A stretch of 64,000 nucleotides of DNA from Shewanella aquimarina (GTDB lineage: Bacteria; Pseudomonadota; Gammaproteobacteria; Enterobacterales; Shewanellaceae): NCBI RefSeq assembly GCF_023349185.1, contig NZ_JAKIKY010000008.1, positions 147,662 through 211,661 on the forward strand, read 5' to 3'. The notes under the pieces are model-generated. The model was not told where the DNA came from. It ran no database searches and saw only the letters and a program-made list of their open reading frames with translations. Positions 1 through 13,869 of this stretch are shown in pieces; the stretch's first letter is position 1, and every line of letters starts with the position of its first letter. Made by a program: the position numbers and the translations under genes.

Positions 1-396
1 ATCAAGGATGTGATCCACATGGTCGACCTGCTGTGGGACTATGTGATCAGCGGCAGCTACGAGGTACGTAACGATCTTGTGATGGTGGTGGTGGAGATCT
101 TAGATACCTTCCTGCTGGGGTCTGTGCTGCTTATCTTTGCCTTTGGCCTGTATGAGCTGTTTATCAGCAACCTGCAGGCGGCGGAAGACAGCGTCGCCGG
201 TGGCAAGATCTTAGTGATCAGCAGCATAGACTCGCTCAAGAGCAAGCTGGGTAAAGTGATCCTCATGATGTTGATCATTAAGGTGTTCTCCTACTTTACC
301 GAGATGAAGCCGACCTCCATGCTGGAGCTGCTCTACATGGGCATCATAGTCGTGCTGATCGCCCTGGCGCTGATGCTGAGTAAAGATAAGAAGTAA
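1..396 (+). CDS. UPF0114 (YqhA-type) membrane protein, 5' end outside the window
   Basis: The reading frame is open from the left edge, so the start lies outside the window; the GTG at 10 is only the first start-like codon inside it. The visible part has three hydrophobic segments (around window positions 100-165, 255-300 and 330-375), interrupted by a short polar stretch containing SSIDSLKSKLGK. That S-I-D-S-L-K-x-K-L-G-K pattern and the TM layout match the UPF0114/YqhA family, small inner-membrane proteins of unknown function usually about 165 aa, so roughly 30 residues are missing. It is convergent with the next gene, with 11 bp between the stop codons. Confidence 0.75.
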   Translation: MKDVIHMVDLLWDYVISGSYEVRNDLVMVVVEILDTFLLGSVLLIFAFGLYELFISNLQAAEDSVAGGKILVISSIDSLKSKLGKVILMMLIIKVFSYFTEMKPTSMLELLYMGIIVVLIALALMLSKDKK

Positions 397-407
397 ACCT
401 CTAAGCC

Positions 408-1262
408 TTAGGGATAGGCCCGCAGAATACGCTGGGCGAAGCCCTGAACCAGGATCAGTACCTCCTGCCAGGCTGTGGGCTGATCCAGGTTTAACGCCAG
501 TCGCTGCTGCTCATAACGCAGTGGCTGCCCCATGGGGGAGAGGGCCTTGCGGGCCTTTTGGGTCGCCAGGGAGGCCGGTAGCCCGTCGGGGGATTGAATA
601 TCCAATACCGGCAGCGCCAGCTTAGCCAGCTTGCCCGGCAGATCCCGATTCTCCGCCTCAAGTTCCAGATAGGGATTGATCACCACCAGCAGATCCGGGC
701 TCGGTAGCGCGGCGGCGGTCAGTATCTCGATAACCAGGCCTGCACTCTGGCCGCTGACGATAAGTATTCGCTTACCGGGATACGTCTTCCCCAAACCGTC
801 GAGCTGCCCCAGGGTTTGACTGAGGGCGGTTTTCTGTTTCTCCCTTAGCGCCGTCCAATCTTCCTGGCTGTATTTGGGCAGGTTCTGATCACGCTTCTGG
901 CTGAGCTGCGCCTCGCCGGGCTTGGGGATCTCACCGGCATCAGTGATATGGTTGGGCTGTGATGCCCCCTGGGGGGCACCTATGCTCAGGGTCGCCCAGC
1001 CCTTGGGCGTGAGATCGCGTCTGAGAAAGGCGAGCAGGCCTTCTGGGTCGGCATCTTCGCCCAAGTCCCCTAACAATACCGCCGCGCCATATTGATTTCG
1101 TCCCTGCCAGGGGCGCACCAATACCGGCTGCTCTGTGCCCTCGACCGTGATTTTAGCCACCTCGGTTGGCGGCAGGTAATCATAGTCTTGCATGGTATTG
1201 CGCTGGGCGAGAGCCATAAGGGGAAACAGGGTAAGGATGAGCAGTGTGGTGCGTAGATTCAT
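408..1262 (-). CDS. DUF3530 family exported protein
   Basis: A 284-aa protein with an N-terminal signal peptide (hydrophobic residues 5-18, likely cleavage after LALA at about 19). The middle has an alpha/beta-hydrolase-like pattern: a hydrophobic strand followed by SGQSAG, which looks like a nucleophile elbow, then a strand with a DLLVVINPYLE pattern. Length and pattern fit DUF3530, a family of periplasmic proteins without a proven activity that is common in marine gammaproteobacteria. It lies downstream of rapA on the same strand, 140 bp away. Whether it is a real hydrolase cannot be told from the sequence. Confidence 0.7.
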   Translation of the reverse strand: MNLRTTLLILTLFPLMALAQRNTMQDYDYLPPTEVAKITVEGTEQPVLVRPWQGRNQYGAAVLLGDLGEDADPEGLLAFLRRDLTPKGWATLSIGAPQGASQPNHITDAGEIPKPGEAQLSQKRDQNLPKYSQEDWTALREKQKTALSQTLGQLDGLGKTYPGKRILIVSGQSAGLVIEILTAAALPSPDLLVVINPYLELEAENRDLPGKLAKLALPVLDIQSPDGLPASLATQKARKALSPMGQPLRYEQQRLALNLDQPTAWQEVLILVQGFAQRILRAYP

Positions 1263-1402
1263 CGGCTTATTGGGTCATCTGGCGTTAACTTTGACTATGG
1301 CGTCAGTATAAGCCTAAGTGCTTGCCAATGGCGATAAAATGCGAAAGAAGCTGGCACCGACCAGGGTCGGTGCCATAGGGAGAGAGTTATGCGTAACTGG
1401 AA

Positions 1403-4309
1403 TTAGGCATGGCTGACTAGGACCAGACGCACGGCGTCCAGTTGCAGCTGGCAGCCATCTAGGTAGTTGCCCAGCTCGACCATCTGATTTCTCAGGTGCT
1501 CCAGCTCCTCGTCACGGATGTTGGGGTTGACTGCCTTGAGGGCCTCCAAACGTTCCAGCTCGGCGGTGAGCTGCTGAGTCATCTTGGCGCTGGCCTCTTC
1601 GGTCAGCTGTTTCATCGCCGCCTCGGCAAAGGCTTCACCCTTGGCAAACAGCGGGTGCAGCAGGGTCTGCGACGCGTTGACCAGCTTGCTGGCGATGTGA
1701 CGGTTGACCGCGCTCAGCTGCTTGTCGAAGCTCTCGTAGCTGACGTTCTCCGACAGGTTGTTGCCATTCTTGTCCAGCAACACACGAACCGGGGTAGGTG
1801 GCATGTAGCGGTAGAGCTGGCTCGAACGCGGCGCCGAGGCATCGGCCATGTAGATCAGCTCAAGGAAGACTGTGCCTGCCGGCAGGGCCTTGTTCTTGAG
1901 CACGGCCACGCTGGTGGTGCCTGTCTCGGAGGAGGTGATCAGATCCAGACCCGTCTGTACCAGCGGGTGCTCCTGGGTGATCAGGGCGATATCGTCGCGG
2001 GACAGCGCCATCTCTCGGTCGAAGGTCACGGTAATACCGTCTTCCGGAAGGCCTGGGTAGGTGGGGAACATCATATGCTCGCTCGGGTGCAGCACGATGG
2101 CGTTCTCGCCGCTATCTTCCTGCTCGACACCTATGATGTCCCACAGGCGGATCACTGAGCCAATCAGCTGGGTGTCCTGGTCGCGGGCCGCCAGGCTCTC
2201 CACCAACTTCTGCGCCTTGGCGCCGCCGTGGGAGTTGATCTCCAGCAGCTTGTCGCGGCCCTGTTCCATCGCCTTCTTCAGCGCCTTGTAACGGGTCTGG
2301 GTGTGGTTGAGCAGCTGGGTGAACTGATCTTCGTCGCGATACACCAGCTGGGTCAGCAGCTCGTCGGAAAACTCGTTAAACAGTATATGGCCCGTAGGAC
2401 AGGTCTGCTCAAAGGCGTTCAGTCCCTTGTGGTACCAGTTCATCAGGTTTTCCTGGGCCGTGCCCGCTAGGTAGGGCAGGTGGATCTCGACATCGTTGGC
2501 CTGGCCGATACGGTCCAGACGACCGATACGCTGCTCCAGCAGATCTGGGTTCAGCGGTAGGTCGAACAGCACCAGATGGCTGGCAAACTGGAAGTTACGG
2601 CCCTCTGAGCCGATCTCGCTACAGATAAGTGCCTGGGCGCCGCCGGTTTCCTGGGCGAAGTAGGCGCCGGCCTTGTCGCGTTCTATGATAGACATGCCTT
2701 CATGGAATACTGTGGCCTGAATGCCCTCGCGGGTACGCAGCGCCTCTTCCAGGCTCAGGGCGGTCTCCGCCTGGCTGGCGATGATCAGCACCTTCTTGCT
2801 GCGATGATTCTTGAGGAAGTCGATCAACCAGTCGACCCTTGGGTCGAACTTCCACCAACTGGCACTGTCGCTCTCAAACGCCTGATACAGCTTCTCCGGG
2901 CTCAGCGCCTGTTTCACCTTGGCGGTGAGATCTGTCTGGCCACCCATCATCTCTGACACGCGGGCGGCGGTCTCGTACTGGGTCGGCATGGTCTGCGGAT
3001 GGGCGTTGAAGATACGGGTCGGGAAACCCTTCACCGAGGCGCGGCTGTTACGGTAGAGCACGCGGCCGGTGCCGTGTCTGTCTAATAGCTCCTGTAGCAG
3101 CTCGCTGCGGGCCTGTTCGCGTTGATCATCATCGACACTCTCGTCCTCGATCAGACGCAGCGCCGGGGTGATATCTTTCTCGTTGAGTAGCTCGGTCAGG
3201 CTGGCAACGGCCTCGTCGGGCAGACGCTTGCCACTGGCCAGGGCATCGGCGGCACTGGCCACCTCTTTGTAGCTCTCCTCCTCTTTGAGGAAGGCCTGAT
3301 AGTCGTAGAAGCGATCCGGGTCCAGCAGACGCAGACGGGCGAAGTGGCTCTGGTGGCCCAGCTGATCCGGGGTCGCGGTCAGCAGTAGCACACCGGGGAC
3401 CACTTCACTCAGGGCCTCGACCACGCGATAGGCGCGGCTCGGTTCCTCTTCGGTCCACTCCAGGTGGTGGGCTTCGTCGACTACCATGAGATCCCAGTCG
3501 GCATCCAATGCCTGGTCCAGGCGTTTCTTCTTACGCAGCAGCTCCAGCGAGCAGATCACCAGCTGTTCGGTGTAGAAAGGGTTGTCGTGGTCGGCATAGG
3601 CCTCGACGCATCTGTCTTCGTCAAACACTGAGAAGCGCAGGTTGAAACGGCGCAGCATCTCCACTAACCACTGATGGCGCAGCGTGTCTGGCACTATGAT
3701 CAGGATACGCTCGGCGCGGCCGGTCAGCAGCTGCTGGTGAATGATCAGGCCGGCTTCGATGGTCTTACCCAGGCCTACCTCGTCCGCCAATAGGACGCGC
3801 GGTGCAAAGCGCTGGCCCACTTCATGGGCGATCCACTGCTGATGGGGGATCAGGCCGACACGGGGCCCCTGTAGGCCCAGCAGATCTGAGGTGGCCAGCT
3901 TGTGACGCAGTAGCTGGCTCTGGTAGCGCACGCCAAATCTGTCGAGACGGTCGATCTGGCCGGCAAACAGTCTGTCCTGGGGCTTGTTGAAGCGAATATT
4001 GTGGTTGAGCAGGGTCTCGCGCAGGCTGACCTCCTCGCCGGTTTCCGTGTGGATACCGTGGTAGATCACCAGCTGGTTCTTCTCTTCGACTTCGCTGACC
4101 TTGAGGCTCCAGCCTTCGTGACTCTCGATGATATCGCCGGGGTTATAGATCACTCGGGTTAGCGGGGCATCGTCGCGGGCAAACATGCGGTTTTCGTCAG
4201 TGGCGGGGAACATCAGGGTGACCATACGGCCTTCGAGTCCAATGACAGTACCTAAACCGAGTTCCGATTCGGTATCACTAATCCAACGTTGACCTAAGGA
4301 AAAGGGCAT
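1403..4309 (-). CDS. rapA: RNA polymerase-associated ATPase RapA
   Basis: A 968-aa Swi2/Snf2-type ATPase that binds core RNA polymerase and helps its recycling after transcription. Visible features: an N-terminal Tudor-like region starting [13 protein letters not shown] that contacts RNAP; Walker A with DEVGLGKT (residues 176-183); the DEAH box as VDEAHH (about 277-282); SF2 motif III as LLLTATP; and the C-terminal helicase half with GSEGRNFQ and the [11 protein letters not shown] motif VI. Length equals the usual RapA length of about 968, so the gene is intact. It is transcribed away from phoH, sharing a 363-bp divergent region with it. Confidence 0.97.
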   Translation of the reverse strand: MPFSLGQRWISDTESELGLGTVIGLEGRMVTLMFPATDENRMFARDDAPLTRVIYNPGDIIESHEGWSLKVSEVEEKNQLVIYHGIHTETGEEVSLRETLLNHNIRFNKPQDRLFAGQIDRLDRFGVRYQSQLLRHKLATSDLLGLQGPRVGLIPHQQWIAHEVGQRFAPRVLLADEVGLGKTIEAGLIIHQQLLTGRAERILIIVPDTLRHQWLVEMLRRFNLRFSVFDEDRCVEAYADHDNPFYTEQLVICSLELLRKKKRLDQALDADWDLMVVDEAHHLEWTEEEPSRAYRVVEALSEVVPGVLLLTATPDQLGHQSHFARLRLLDPDRFYDYQAFLKEEESYKEVASAADALASGKRLPDEAVASLTELLNEKDITPALRLIEDESVDDDQREQARSELLQELLDRHGTGRVLYRNSRASVKGFPTRIFNAHPQTMPTQYETAARVSEMMGGQTDLTAKVKQALSPEKLYQAFESDSASWWKFDPRVDWLIDFLKNHRSKKVLIIASQAETALSLEEALRTREGIQATVFHEGMSIIERDKAGAYFAQETGGAQALICSEIGSEGRNFQFASHLVLFDLPLNPDLLEQRIGRLDRIGQANDVEIHLPYLAGTAQENLMNWYHKGLNAFEQTCPTGHILFNEFSDELLTQLVYRDEDQFTQLLNHTQTRYKALKKAMEQGRDKLLEINSHGGAKAQKLVESLAARDQDTQLIGSVIRLWDIIGVEQEDSGENAIVLHPSEHMMFPTYPGLPEDGITVTFDREMALSRDDIALITQEHPLVQTGLDLITSSETGTTSVAVLKNKALPAGTVFLELIYMADASAPRSSQLYRYMPPTPVRVLLDKNGNNLSENVSYESFDKQLSAVNRHIASKLVNASQTLLHPLFAKGEAFAEAAMKQLTEEASAKMTQQLTAELERLEALKAVNPNIRDEELEHLRNQMVELGNYLDGCQLQLDAVRLVLVSHA

Positions 4310-4672
4310 TTACAAATTCTCATCTACAGGGTGAATCACGAAAGGGCGCGTATGTTATCCAATCGGGGCTTTGATGTCGAACACATCTGACCCGTAATTG
4401 CCTCGTTAAAAAGCCTAAAGATTACAAATTATCCAATCGGATCGGCTGGCACCCGCCTTGTCATCTTAATGTCATTTTAGGCCACCAGTCTCAAATTGGG
4501 TCGGGCGATTTTCTGGGCAAGTTTCCGTTGAAGCCGTGAGATTTTGGTGTCAGTATGGATTTAACCGCTAAGTGCTTTGTTGCGCGTCACTATACTGATA
4601 GAGAAGGAGGCTAATTACCCACTCAGTTCGCTCGACTACAAATATAACACCCTACGCACAAGTGGAGGCGCC
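4310..4672. other. Divergent intergenic region rapA/phoH
   Basis: This 363-bp region must hold the promoters for rapA (leftwards) and phoH (rightwards). The only structure I see is an exact 12-bp direct repeat, TTATCCAATCGG, at 4355-4366 and 4429-4440, 74 bp apart. Around 4577 an in-frame ATG could extend phoH upstream, but it has no ribosome binding site and the extension does not resemble the family. Confidence 0.5.
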
Positions 4673-6067
4673 ATGGAACAAGACGACAAGAAGTTGTTTG
4701 TACTGGATACCAATGTGTTACTGCATGAACCCTTAGCCATCTATTCGTTTAAGGAGCATGATGTCGTAGTCCCCATGACTGTCCTTGAAGAGTTGGATCA
4801 GATCAAAGACAGGAAACGAGATATTAGCCGAGATGCCCGAGTCGCCATTCGCGCACTGGAAGATATACTCGGTGGGCAAACCACCCCAGAAGAGATTGTC
4901 AGCGGGGTGCCCTTACCCAAACGTGAAGGACACGGTGACGCAGTAGGTTCCCTCTCTATCTTCCCCGACCATCAACTCGAATTTACCCAGGCATCCCTGC
5001 CTGGCGACAATAACGACAACCGCATCATCAACACAGCACTGCATCTGCAGAAGCAGTTTGCCCCACGCCATGTGGTGCTGGTGACTAAAGATATCAACAT
5101 GCGCCTCAAGGCCAAGGGCGCCGGCATTAACCTGGTCGAAGACTACCGCACCGACCAGCTGATCGACGACATTCGCTTCCTCACCAAAGGTTTTCACCAG
5201 TTTGAGGGGGATTTCTGGGCGCGCAAGGAGCATGTGAATACCGAAACCCAGGGGCGCCATACGGTGCATAGGGTGCCGGTTAGGGAAGTGGGTGAGGAAA
5301 ACTTTTATACCAACCAATACCTTATCGACGAAGACTCTAACTTCTGTGGCCGGGTATTGAGCAATAACGACGAGGATCTGGAGATATTGGACCTCGGCCG
5401 TGATCGCCTGCTCAACCTGGATGCCTGGGGCATCAAGCCCAAAAATATCTACCAGGGGATGGCGATGCAGGCGCTGCTGGATCCAGATATCGATCTGGTG
5501 ATCCTCACCGGCCCCGCCGGTTGTGGTAAGACGCTGCTGGCCATGGCGGCGGCGCTGGAGATGGTGGTGGAGCGGGGCCTCTACGACAAGGTGATCGTCA
5601 CCCGTAACACGCCGGAGATCGCCGAATCTATCGGCTTCCTGCCCGGCACCGAAGAGGAGAAGATGGCGCCCTGGCTCGCGGCCATTACCGATACCCTGGA
5701 GGTGTTACACAAGCATGACGTCAACCCCAGCGGCAGCATGAACTACATCATGGACAAGGCCAACATACAGTTTAAGTCGATTAACTTCATGCGTGGACGC
5801 TCGATACAGAACTCTGTGGTCTTGCTGGACGAGTGTCAAAACCTGACCGCCTCGCAGATCAAGACGATGATCACCCGTATGGGCGAGGGGACTAAGCTGA
5901 TCTGTAGCGGTAACCTGGCGCAGATCGATTCTAACTACTTGACGGCGGTGACCTCGGGGCTCACCTATATCGTCGAGCGCTTTAAAAATTTCGATGGCAG
6001 TGCCAACGTCTACCTCAACGGCGTGGTGCGCTCTCGCCTAGCCGAGTTTGCCGAGGAAAACCTATAG
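4673..6067 (+). CDS. PIN domain-PhoH family ATPase
   Basis: Start chosen at the ATG at 4673, preceded by a GTGGAGG Shine-Dalgarno; an upstream in-frame ATG at 4577 adds 32 residues with no family resemblance. The 464-aa product has an N-terminal PIN nuclease domain (about 1-145; the first acidic residue is in VLDTNVLL) and a C-terminal PhoH P-loop ATPase (Walker A GPAGCGKT about 280-287, Walker B VVLLDECQN about 383-391). The order PIN then PhoH is that of the YlaK/PhoH2 class, which acts on RNA. In mycobacteria PhoH2 is an RNA helicase-RNase; the role in Shewanella is not established. It stands alone, followed by a weak terminator. Confidence 0.88.
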   Translation: MEQDDKKLFVLDTNVLLHEPLAIYSFKEHDVVVPMTVLEELDQIKDRKRDISRDARVAIRALEDILGGQTTPEEIVSGVPLPKREGHGDAVGSLSIFPDHQLEFTQASLPGDNNDNRIINTALHLQKQFAPRHVVLVTKDINMRLKAKGAGINLVEDYRTDQLIDDIRFLTKGFHQFEGDFWARKEHVNTETQGRHTVHRVPVREVGEENFYTNQYLIDEDSNFCGRVLSNNDEDLEILDLGRDRLLNLDAWGIKPKNIYQGMAMQALLDPDIDLVILTGPAGCGKTLLAMAAALEMVVERGLYDKVIVTRNTPEIAESIGFLPGTEEEKMAPWLAAITDTLEVLHKHDVNPSGSMNYIMDKANIQFKSINFMRGRSIQNSVVLLDECQNLTASQIKTMITRMGEGTKLICSGNLAQIDSNYLTAVTSGLTYIVERFKNFDGSANVYLNGVVRSRLAEFAEENL

Positions 6068-6090
6068 CCGCTTAGACGGTCAATGACGAT

Positions 6091-6117
6091 AAAAGGCTCC
6101 CAGGGTGGAGTCTTTTG
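6091..6117 (+). terminator. Probable terminator of the PIN-PhoH gene
   Basis: Imperfect inverted repeat AAAAGGCTCC / GGAGTCTTTT around a 6-nt loop, ending in a T-rich stretch, 24 bp after the phoH stop codon. Confidence 0.55.
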
Positions 6118-6299
6118 TCTAAAGAAAGCGCAGCGCTAGGCAGCTGCATCAATTTGTCGGCCCAGGCCAACTGAGATCATTCTGGCAAAAGCGACTCCCC
6201 TTTGTATTCCATTGGGCTGGCTTCCTGATACTATATGCAGAATATGATGCGCCGCTCAGGTTAACCCCAAGGGCAGATGCTTGTTTTCAAAGGTAATCA

Positions 6300-9992
<3,693 letters not shown>

Positions 9993-10024
9993 TCGGACAG
10001 TGCAATGCGTATGTGAGAGAACAG

Positions 10025-10048
10025 AAGGGGCCTTGGCCCCTTTTTTGT
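10025..10048 (+). terminator. Rho-independent terminator after the hybrid kinase
   Basis: Perfect inverted repeat AAGGGGCC / GGCCCCTT followed by a run of T, 33 bp after the kinase stop codon. Confidence 0.85.
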
Positions 10049-10214
10049 GGCTGTCGATTTGCTGGCCAACAAGGCGTAGAGGCTTATGATGCGGCGTGAA
10101 TTATTTGCACTTGAGCCTGAATCGAGACCTGTTAAGCTAAGTGACTGATATTCACGAGACGCATAATATTTGAACAACTCAGTCTCCCATTATAAGTCTC
10201 AGCAAGGAGATAAC

Positions 10215-12614
10215 ATGAGACCCTCTACACTCGCGCTGGCCCTTGCCCTCATTCTGGTCCCGACTGGCCCCCTGCTCGCCGTCGAAAATAGCGCTAAGGT
10301 GATCAAGAGCAGTCAGGCCGCCAAAGGCTTTATCAACCTCTTCTATCAGCAAGGCTCGGGCGATCTCTACCTGGAGGCGACCCGCCTCAATCAGCCTTTC
10401 TTGCTGGTCACCAGCCTGCCCCATGGCGTGGGCTCTAACGATATCGGCCTGGATCGTGGCCAGCTGGGAATGACCCGCCTGGTGCAGTTTGAACGCCATG
10501 GACCCTATCTCATCCTGAAACAGCTTAACACCCGTTACCGCGCCACCACGGACAACGGCGCCGAGCAGCGGGCGGTCAAAGAGGCCTTCGCCGAGTCTGT
10601 GCTCTGGCGCGGCAAGGTACTTGAGGGCAAGCGGGCGCTGGTGGCGATCAAGGATCTTGTACTGCGCGACCTGCATGGCATAGTCGATACCCTGGAACAG
10701 ACCAAGCAGGGCAATTATCAGCTGGACAAGGAGACCTCGCTCATCCTGCCTCAGGGGGTTAAGTCCTTCGAGCGTAACAGCGATGTCGATGTGCTGCTCA
10801 CCTTCAAGGGCGCCAAGGCCGGGCCTCAGGTGGCTCTGGTGACCCCCGATGGTAAGCAGATGTCGCTGCGGATGCGTTACTCCTTCGTCGCGTTGCCGGA
10901 CGATAATTATCAGCCCAGGGCCTACCACCCCAATAGCGGTTACCTGTCCGATGAGTATCTGGATTACGGCGCGCCAATCGACAGCGACATAGTGCAGCGC
11001 CATCTGTTGCGTCATCGCCTGGAAAAGATTACCCCGGGTGACTCGCCCAGCGAGGTGGTCAAACCCATCATCTATTATCTGGATCCCGGCGTGCCAGAGC
11101 CTATTCGTAGTGCCCTGTTAGAGGGGGCTCGCTGGTGGGAGACCGCCTTTAACGAGGCCGGCTTCATCAACGGCTTCAAGGTGGAACTGCTGCCGGAAGA
11201 AGCCGATCCCCAGGACATTCGCTACAACGTGATCCAGTGGGTACACAGGGCGACTCGCGGCTGGTCTTATGGCAGCGCCATCGCCGACCCGCGCACAGGT
11301 GAGATCATCAAGGGCCATGTGACCCTGGGTAGTCAGCGTGTCAGGCAAGATCACCTCATCGCCCGCGGTCTCACCGCAGGCTGGGAAGACAGAGAGGCGG
11401 CCGCCCAGGCGGTGACAGACCTTTCGCTGGCGCGTATTCGCCAGCTGTCGGCTCATGAGGTGGGTCATACTCTGGGTCTGGACCATAACTTCGCCGCGTC
11501 GAGCAACGACAACGCCTCAGTGATGGATTACCCGCACCCTAAGGTGACACTCAAGGGCGGCAAGATAGACATCTCTGCCCCTTACGATGAAGGCGTTGGT
11601 GCCTGGGATAAGTTTACCGTGGCCTATGGCTATGGTCAGTTTAGCGCCGAGGCTCAACAGGCCAAGCTGACCGGGTTGATGCAGGCGGTGGAGCGCCAGG
11701 GGCTGAGATATATAGGTGAGGCAGATTCGCGCCGCGCCGGTTCCAGCCAGGCCTATGCCAGCCTCTGGGACAATGGCAAGGATCCTGTGGCCGAGCTGAG
11801 CCGTCTGGCCAAGGTGCGCGAGGTGGCCATCGACAACTTTAGCGACGCCGCGCTGCTCCAGGGCCAGCCCTATGGTGAGCTGCGCGACGCCTTCGTGCCC
11901 ATCTATCTGCTGACCCGTTATCAGATCGAAGCCGCGGCCAAGTTTATTGGTGGCAGTGACTACAACTATTCCACTCAGGATGGGGGGCGCAGCTGGCACT
12001 ATATGGCCCCCGAGCTGCAAAAGAACGCGCTGGATACCCTGCTGCAAGGCCTGAGTGCAGATGCCCTGGCCTTGCCGACTAAGGTGACCGACGCCCTGGT
12101 GCCTAAGTCGGGCAACTATGGCGCCACCCGCGAGAGCTTCGATGGCGCCACCGGCGTGGTGATCGATCCCCTCGGAATGGCCGAGGTGCTTAGCCGTCAC
12201 ACCTGTCAGCAGCTGCTGCAGCCTCAGCGTCTCAATCGCGTCAATCAGGGCTACTTTGCCGACAGGGAGCAGCTGTCTGTGGTGACTCTGGTCAATAAGC
12301 TGCTGGCTAAGACCCTGTTTAGCGATGCGCCTAATGGGGCGACGCAGGGGGTATGGATGCGGGTCAATGCCGTGGTGATCGATGCCCTGCTGGCCAGCTA
12401 CCATGATGGGGCGAGTTCGCCCGAGGTGAAGGCGCAGCTGGCGGGTCGTCTGGCCTATGCCCAGAAGCAGCTTAGCCGTCTGGTGAAGCGCAGTAGCGAC
12501 TATGAATCGGCGCACTATCAGTGGCTATTAGAGGGGATAGAGCAGGGGCTGAAAGAGAGCAAGCATAAGCTGATCCACAAGCCGCTTGCCATGCCGCCGG
12601 GCTCGCCGATTTAA
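10215..12614 (+). CDS. Secreted zinc-dependent metalloprotease (metzincin, DUF5117/DUF4953 type)
   Basis: Start placed at the ATG at 10215, which has AAGGAG seven bases upstream and opens a signal peptide (hydrophobic residues 5-21, ending LLAVE); an earlier in-frame start at 10170 adds 15 polar residues. The 799-aa product has the extended zinc motif HEVGHTLGLDH (H414, E415, H418, H424), the metzincin HExxHxxGxxH pattern, and a downstream VMDYP sequence suited to the Met-turn. The N-terminal part matches the DUF5117 region and the catalytic part DUF4953. Family members are large exported proteases of marine bacteria and Bacteroidetes with no defined substrate. Own terminator downstream. Confidence 0.88.
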   Translation: MRPSTLALALALILVPTGPLLAVENSAKVIKSSQAAKGFINLFYQQGSGDLYLEATRLNQPFLLVTSLPHGVGSNDIGLDRGQLGMTRLVQFERHGPYLILKQLNTRYRATTDNGAEQRAVKEAFAESVLWRGKVLEGKRALVAIKDLVLRDLHGIVDTLEQTKQGNYQLDKETSLILPQGVKSFERNSDVDVLLTFKGAKAGPQVALVTPDGKQMSLRMRYSFVALPDDNYQPRAYHPNSGYLSDEYLDYGAPIDSDIVQRHLLRHRLEKITPGDSPSEVVKPIIYYLDPGVPEPIRSALLEGARWWETAFNEAGFINGFKVELLPEEADPQDIRYNVIQWVHRATRGWSYGSAIADPRTGEIIKGHVTLGSQRVRQDHLIARGLTAGWEDREAAAQAVTDLSLARIRQLSAHEVGHTLGLDHNFAASSNDNASVMDYPHPKVTLKGGKIDISAPYDEGVGAWDKFTVAYGYGQFSAEAQQAKLTGLMQAVERQGLRYIGEADSRRAGSSQAYASLWDNGKDPVAELSRLAKVREVAIDNFSDAALLQGQPYGELRDAFVPIYLLTRYQIEAAAKFIGGSDYNYSTQDGGRSWHYMAPELQKNALDTLLQGLSADALALPTKVTDALVPKSGNYGATRESFDGATGVVIDPLGMAEVLSRHTCQQLLQPQRLNRVNQGYFADREQLSVVTLVNKLLAKTLFSDAPNGATQGVWMRVNAVVIDALLASYHDGASSPEVKAQLAGRLAYAQKQLSRLVKRSSDYESAHYQWLLEGIEQGLKESKHKLIHKPLAMPPGSPI

Positions 12615-12631
12615 GCTCTGTAACATTAGCT

Positions 12632-12658
12632 AAAAGCCCCGCATCGCGGGGCTTTTTT
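12632..12658 (+). terminator. Rho-independent terminator of the metalloprotease gene
   Basis: GC stem AAAGCCCCGC / GCGGGGCTTT with a short loop, running directly into T residues, 17 bp after the stop codon. Confidence 0.92.
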
Positions 12659-12685
12659 ATGGTCTAAATTTGCCCGAGCCGGCGG

Positions 12686-13231
12686 CTAGAGGCGCTGCAC
12701 CGAGTCGAGGAAATTACGGGCGGTCTGCTCTTCGCGGCTGGACTGATAGCTGGCCATCAAGAGCAGTAGGTGGTCGTCGATGATATAGATGTGTTGCAGC
12801 ATGCGCAGATCGTCCTTGGGCATCCGCATTTCAACCTCGTAGCCGCGCATGCCATTGGTGTTGATATAGCCCTTGCTTAAGATCATCTCCTCGAGAATGC
12901 TGGCCACTTCAGGCCCCGCCATGCTGGTGTATTTATCCAAATCATAAGGCAAGAACTCCAAGTCCTCTGGTTCTAAATGCTCCATCGACGACTTGAAACT
13001 CATCACGAACATGGTGAGCTTGTCGTCGCTGCTTTTCTGGGTATTGAGGGACTCGAATTCCACCTGGCTGTTTTGCTTGTGCAGCACTTTAGGGTCAGGC
13101 AGCAGCTCGAGGCTAACGGGCACAGAGGTGAGGCGGTAGGTTTGTAGCGGGTAGGGGGCAAACCAATGCTGGTAGCCGAAATAGAGCGCAGCCACCAGGG
13201 CCGCCAGTTTGATCAGGTGCGACATGCTCAT
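12686..13231 (-). CDS. Hypothetical protein with N-terminal membrane anchor
   Basis: A 181-aa protein with one hydrophobic segment at about residues 6-22 (LIKLAALVAALYFGYQHWF), either a signal anchor or an uncleaved signal peptide, followed by a soluble region of about 155 residues containing aromatic and acidic patches. I do not recognise a family. It is convergent with the metalloprotease gene and starts well upstream of the small secreted repeat protein on the other strand. The ATG is preceded by a GGAAATGAG sequence on the minus strand that can serve as a weak ribosome binding site. Confidence 0.65.
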   Translation of the reverse strand: MSMSHLIKLAALVAALYFGYQHWFAPYPLQTYRLTSVPVSLELLPDPKVLHKQNSQVEFESLNTQKSSDDKLTMFVMSFKSSMEHLEPEDLEFLPYDLDKYTSMAGPEVASILEEMILSKGYINTNGMRGYEVEMRMPKDDLRMLQHIYIIDDHLLLLMASYQSSREEQTARNFLDSVQRL

Positions 13232-13479
13232 TTCCTTGTCTGCTTAGTGCTGGGCTAAGGGCTATCCGTAACGCGTTAATTTGTCGTGCCAGCCATATTT
13301 GTCCCGCTGGCACCCAGTCAGTTTACCCAGCGAATCGTCAAAATAGCAAATTTGCTGCATGGGGCCGAGGCCGGCAAAAAGTGTAACAAATTGCAAGCCT
13401 TAGTGTGATCTTGTTCAAAAAATGTGTGGTTTAGGTTAGTATCTTTGTTAGCTAATTGTGGTCAATAAGATTGGAGTAC

Positions 13480-13788
13480 ATGATGAAGTTGTTAGCCAGC
13501 ACGACCTTAGCTTTAGCCTCTCTACTACTTACTACTCAGGCGTTTGCCGAGAGACCGGATTTCTCTAAGACCGCCGCGGCAAGAGCCGATTATCGCTTTG
13601 CCGACAACCCAGGCGCCAAGCAGAATCTGGTGCCGCAATCGAGCAGTCGTCACGATTTTTCCAAGACGACCGCCGCCAACAGTGAGTATCGCTTCGCCGA
13701 CAATCCCCCCGCCGATGAAACTGAGCCTGCGTCGAGATCGACTCAACACGATTTCTCGCGAACCCAGGCGGCAAGCAAACAGAGCTAA
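13480..13788 (+). CDS. Small exported protein made of DFSKT...YRFADNP repeats
   Basis: Start chosen at the ATG at 13480 with GGAG six bases upstream (a second ATG follows directly at 13483). The 102-aa precursor has a clear signal peptide ending at QAFA. The mature part, about 80 residues, is two and a half copies of one unit: an aromatic/basic residue, DFSKT, two to three Ala, x, YRFADNP, then a Pro/Ala/Glu-rich spacer. Copies start at the RPDFSKT, HDFSKT and HDFSRT sequences; the last is cut short after QAAS. I know no named family; it is likely a periplasmic or secreted small protein of unknown role. A good terminator follows. Confidence 0.72.
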   Translation: MMKLLASTTLALASLLLTTQAFAERPDFSKTAAARADYRFADNPGAKQNLVPQSSSRHDFSKTTAANSEYRFADNPPADETEPASRSTQHDFSRTQAASKQS

Positions 13789-13807
13789 AGACGATTTGAG
13801 ATCACCG

Positions 13808-13832
13808 AGGAGCCGATTAGGCTCCTTTTTTT
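13808..13832 (+). terminator. Rho-independent terminator after the small repeat protein
   Basis: Perfect stem AGGAGCC / GGCTCCT with a 5-nt loop followed by seven T residues. Confidence 0.92.
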
Positions 13833-13866
13833 ATGGCCAGGTTTTATGGCCAGCTTTTATGGCGAT
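13829..13866. repeat. Three tandem copies of TTTTATGGCCAG with 13-bp period
   Basis: TTTTATGGCCAG at 13829-13840 and 13842-13853, then TTTTATGGCGAT at 13855-13866. It lies between the terminator and the end of the convergent gene and looks like a replication-slippage product. Confidence 0.7.
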
Positions 13867-13869
13867 AGT

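Noticed and set aside
1496..2158. 220-codon frame antisense to rapA
   Set aside because: The rapA coding strand is certain; the antisense frame is a composition effect.
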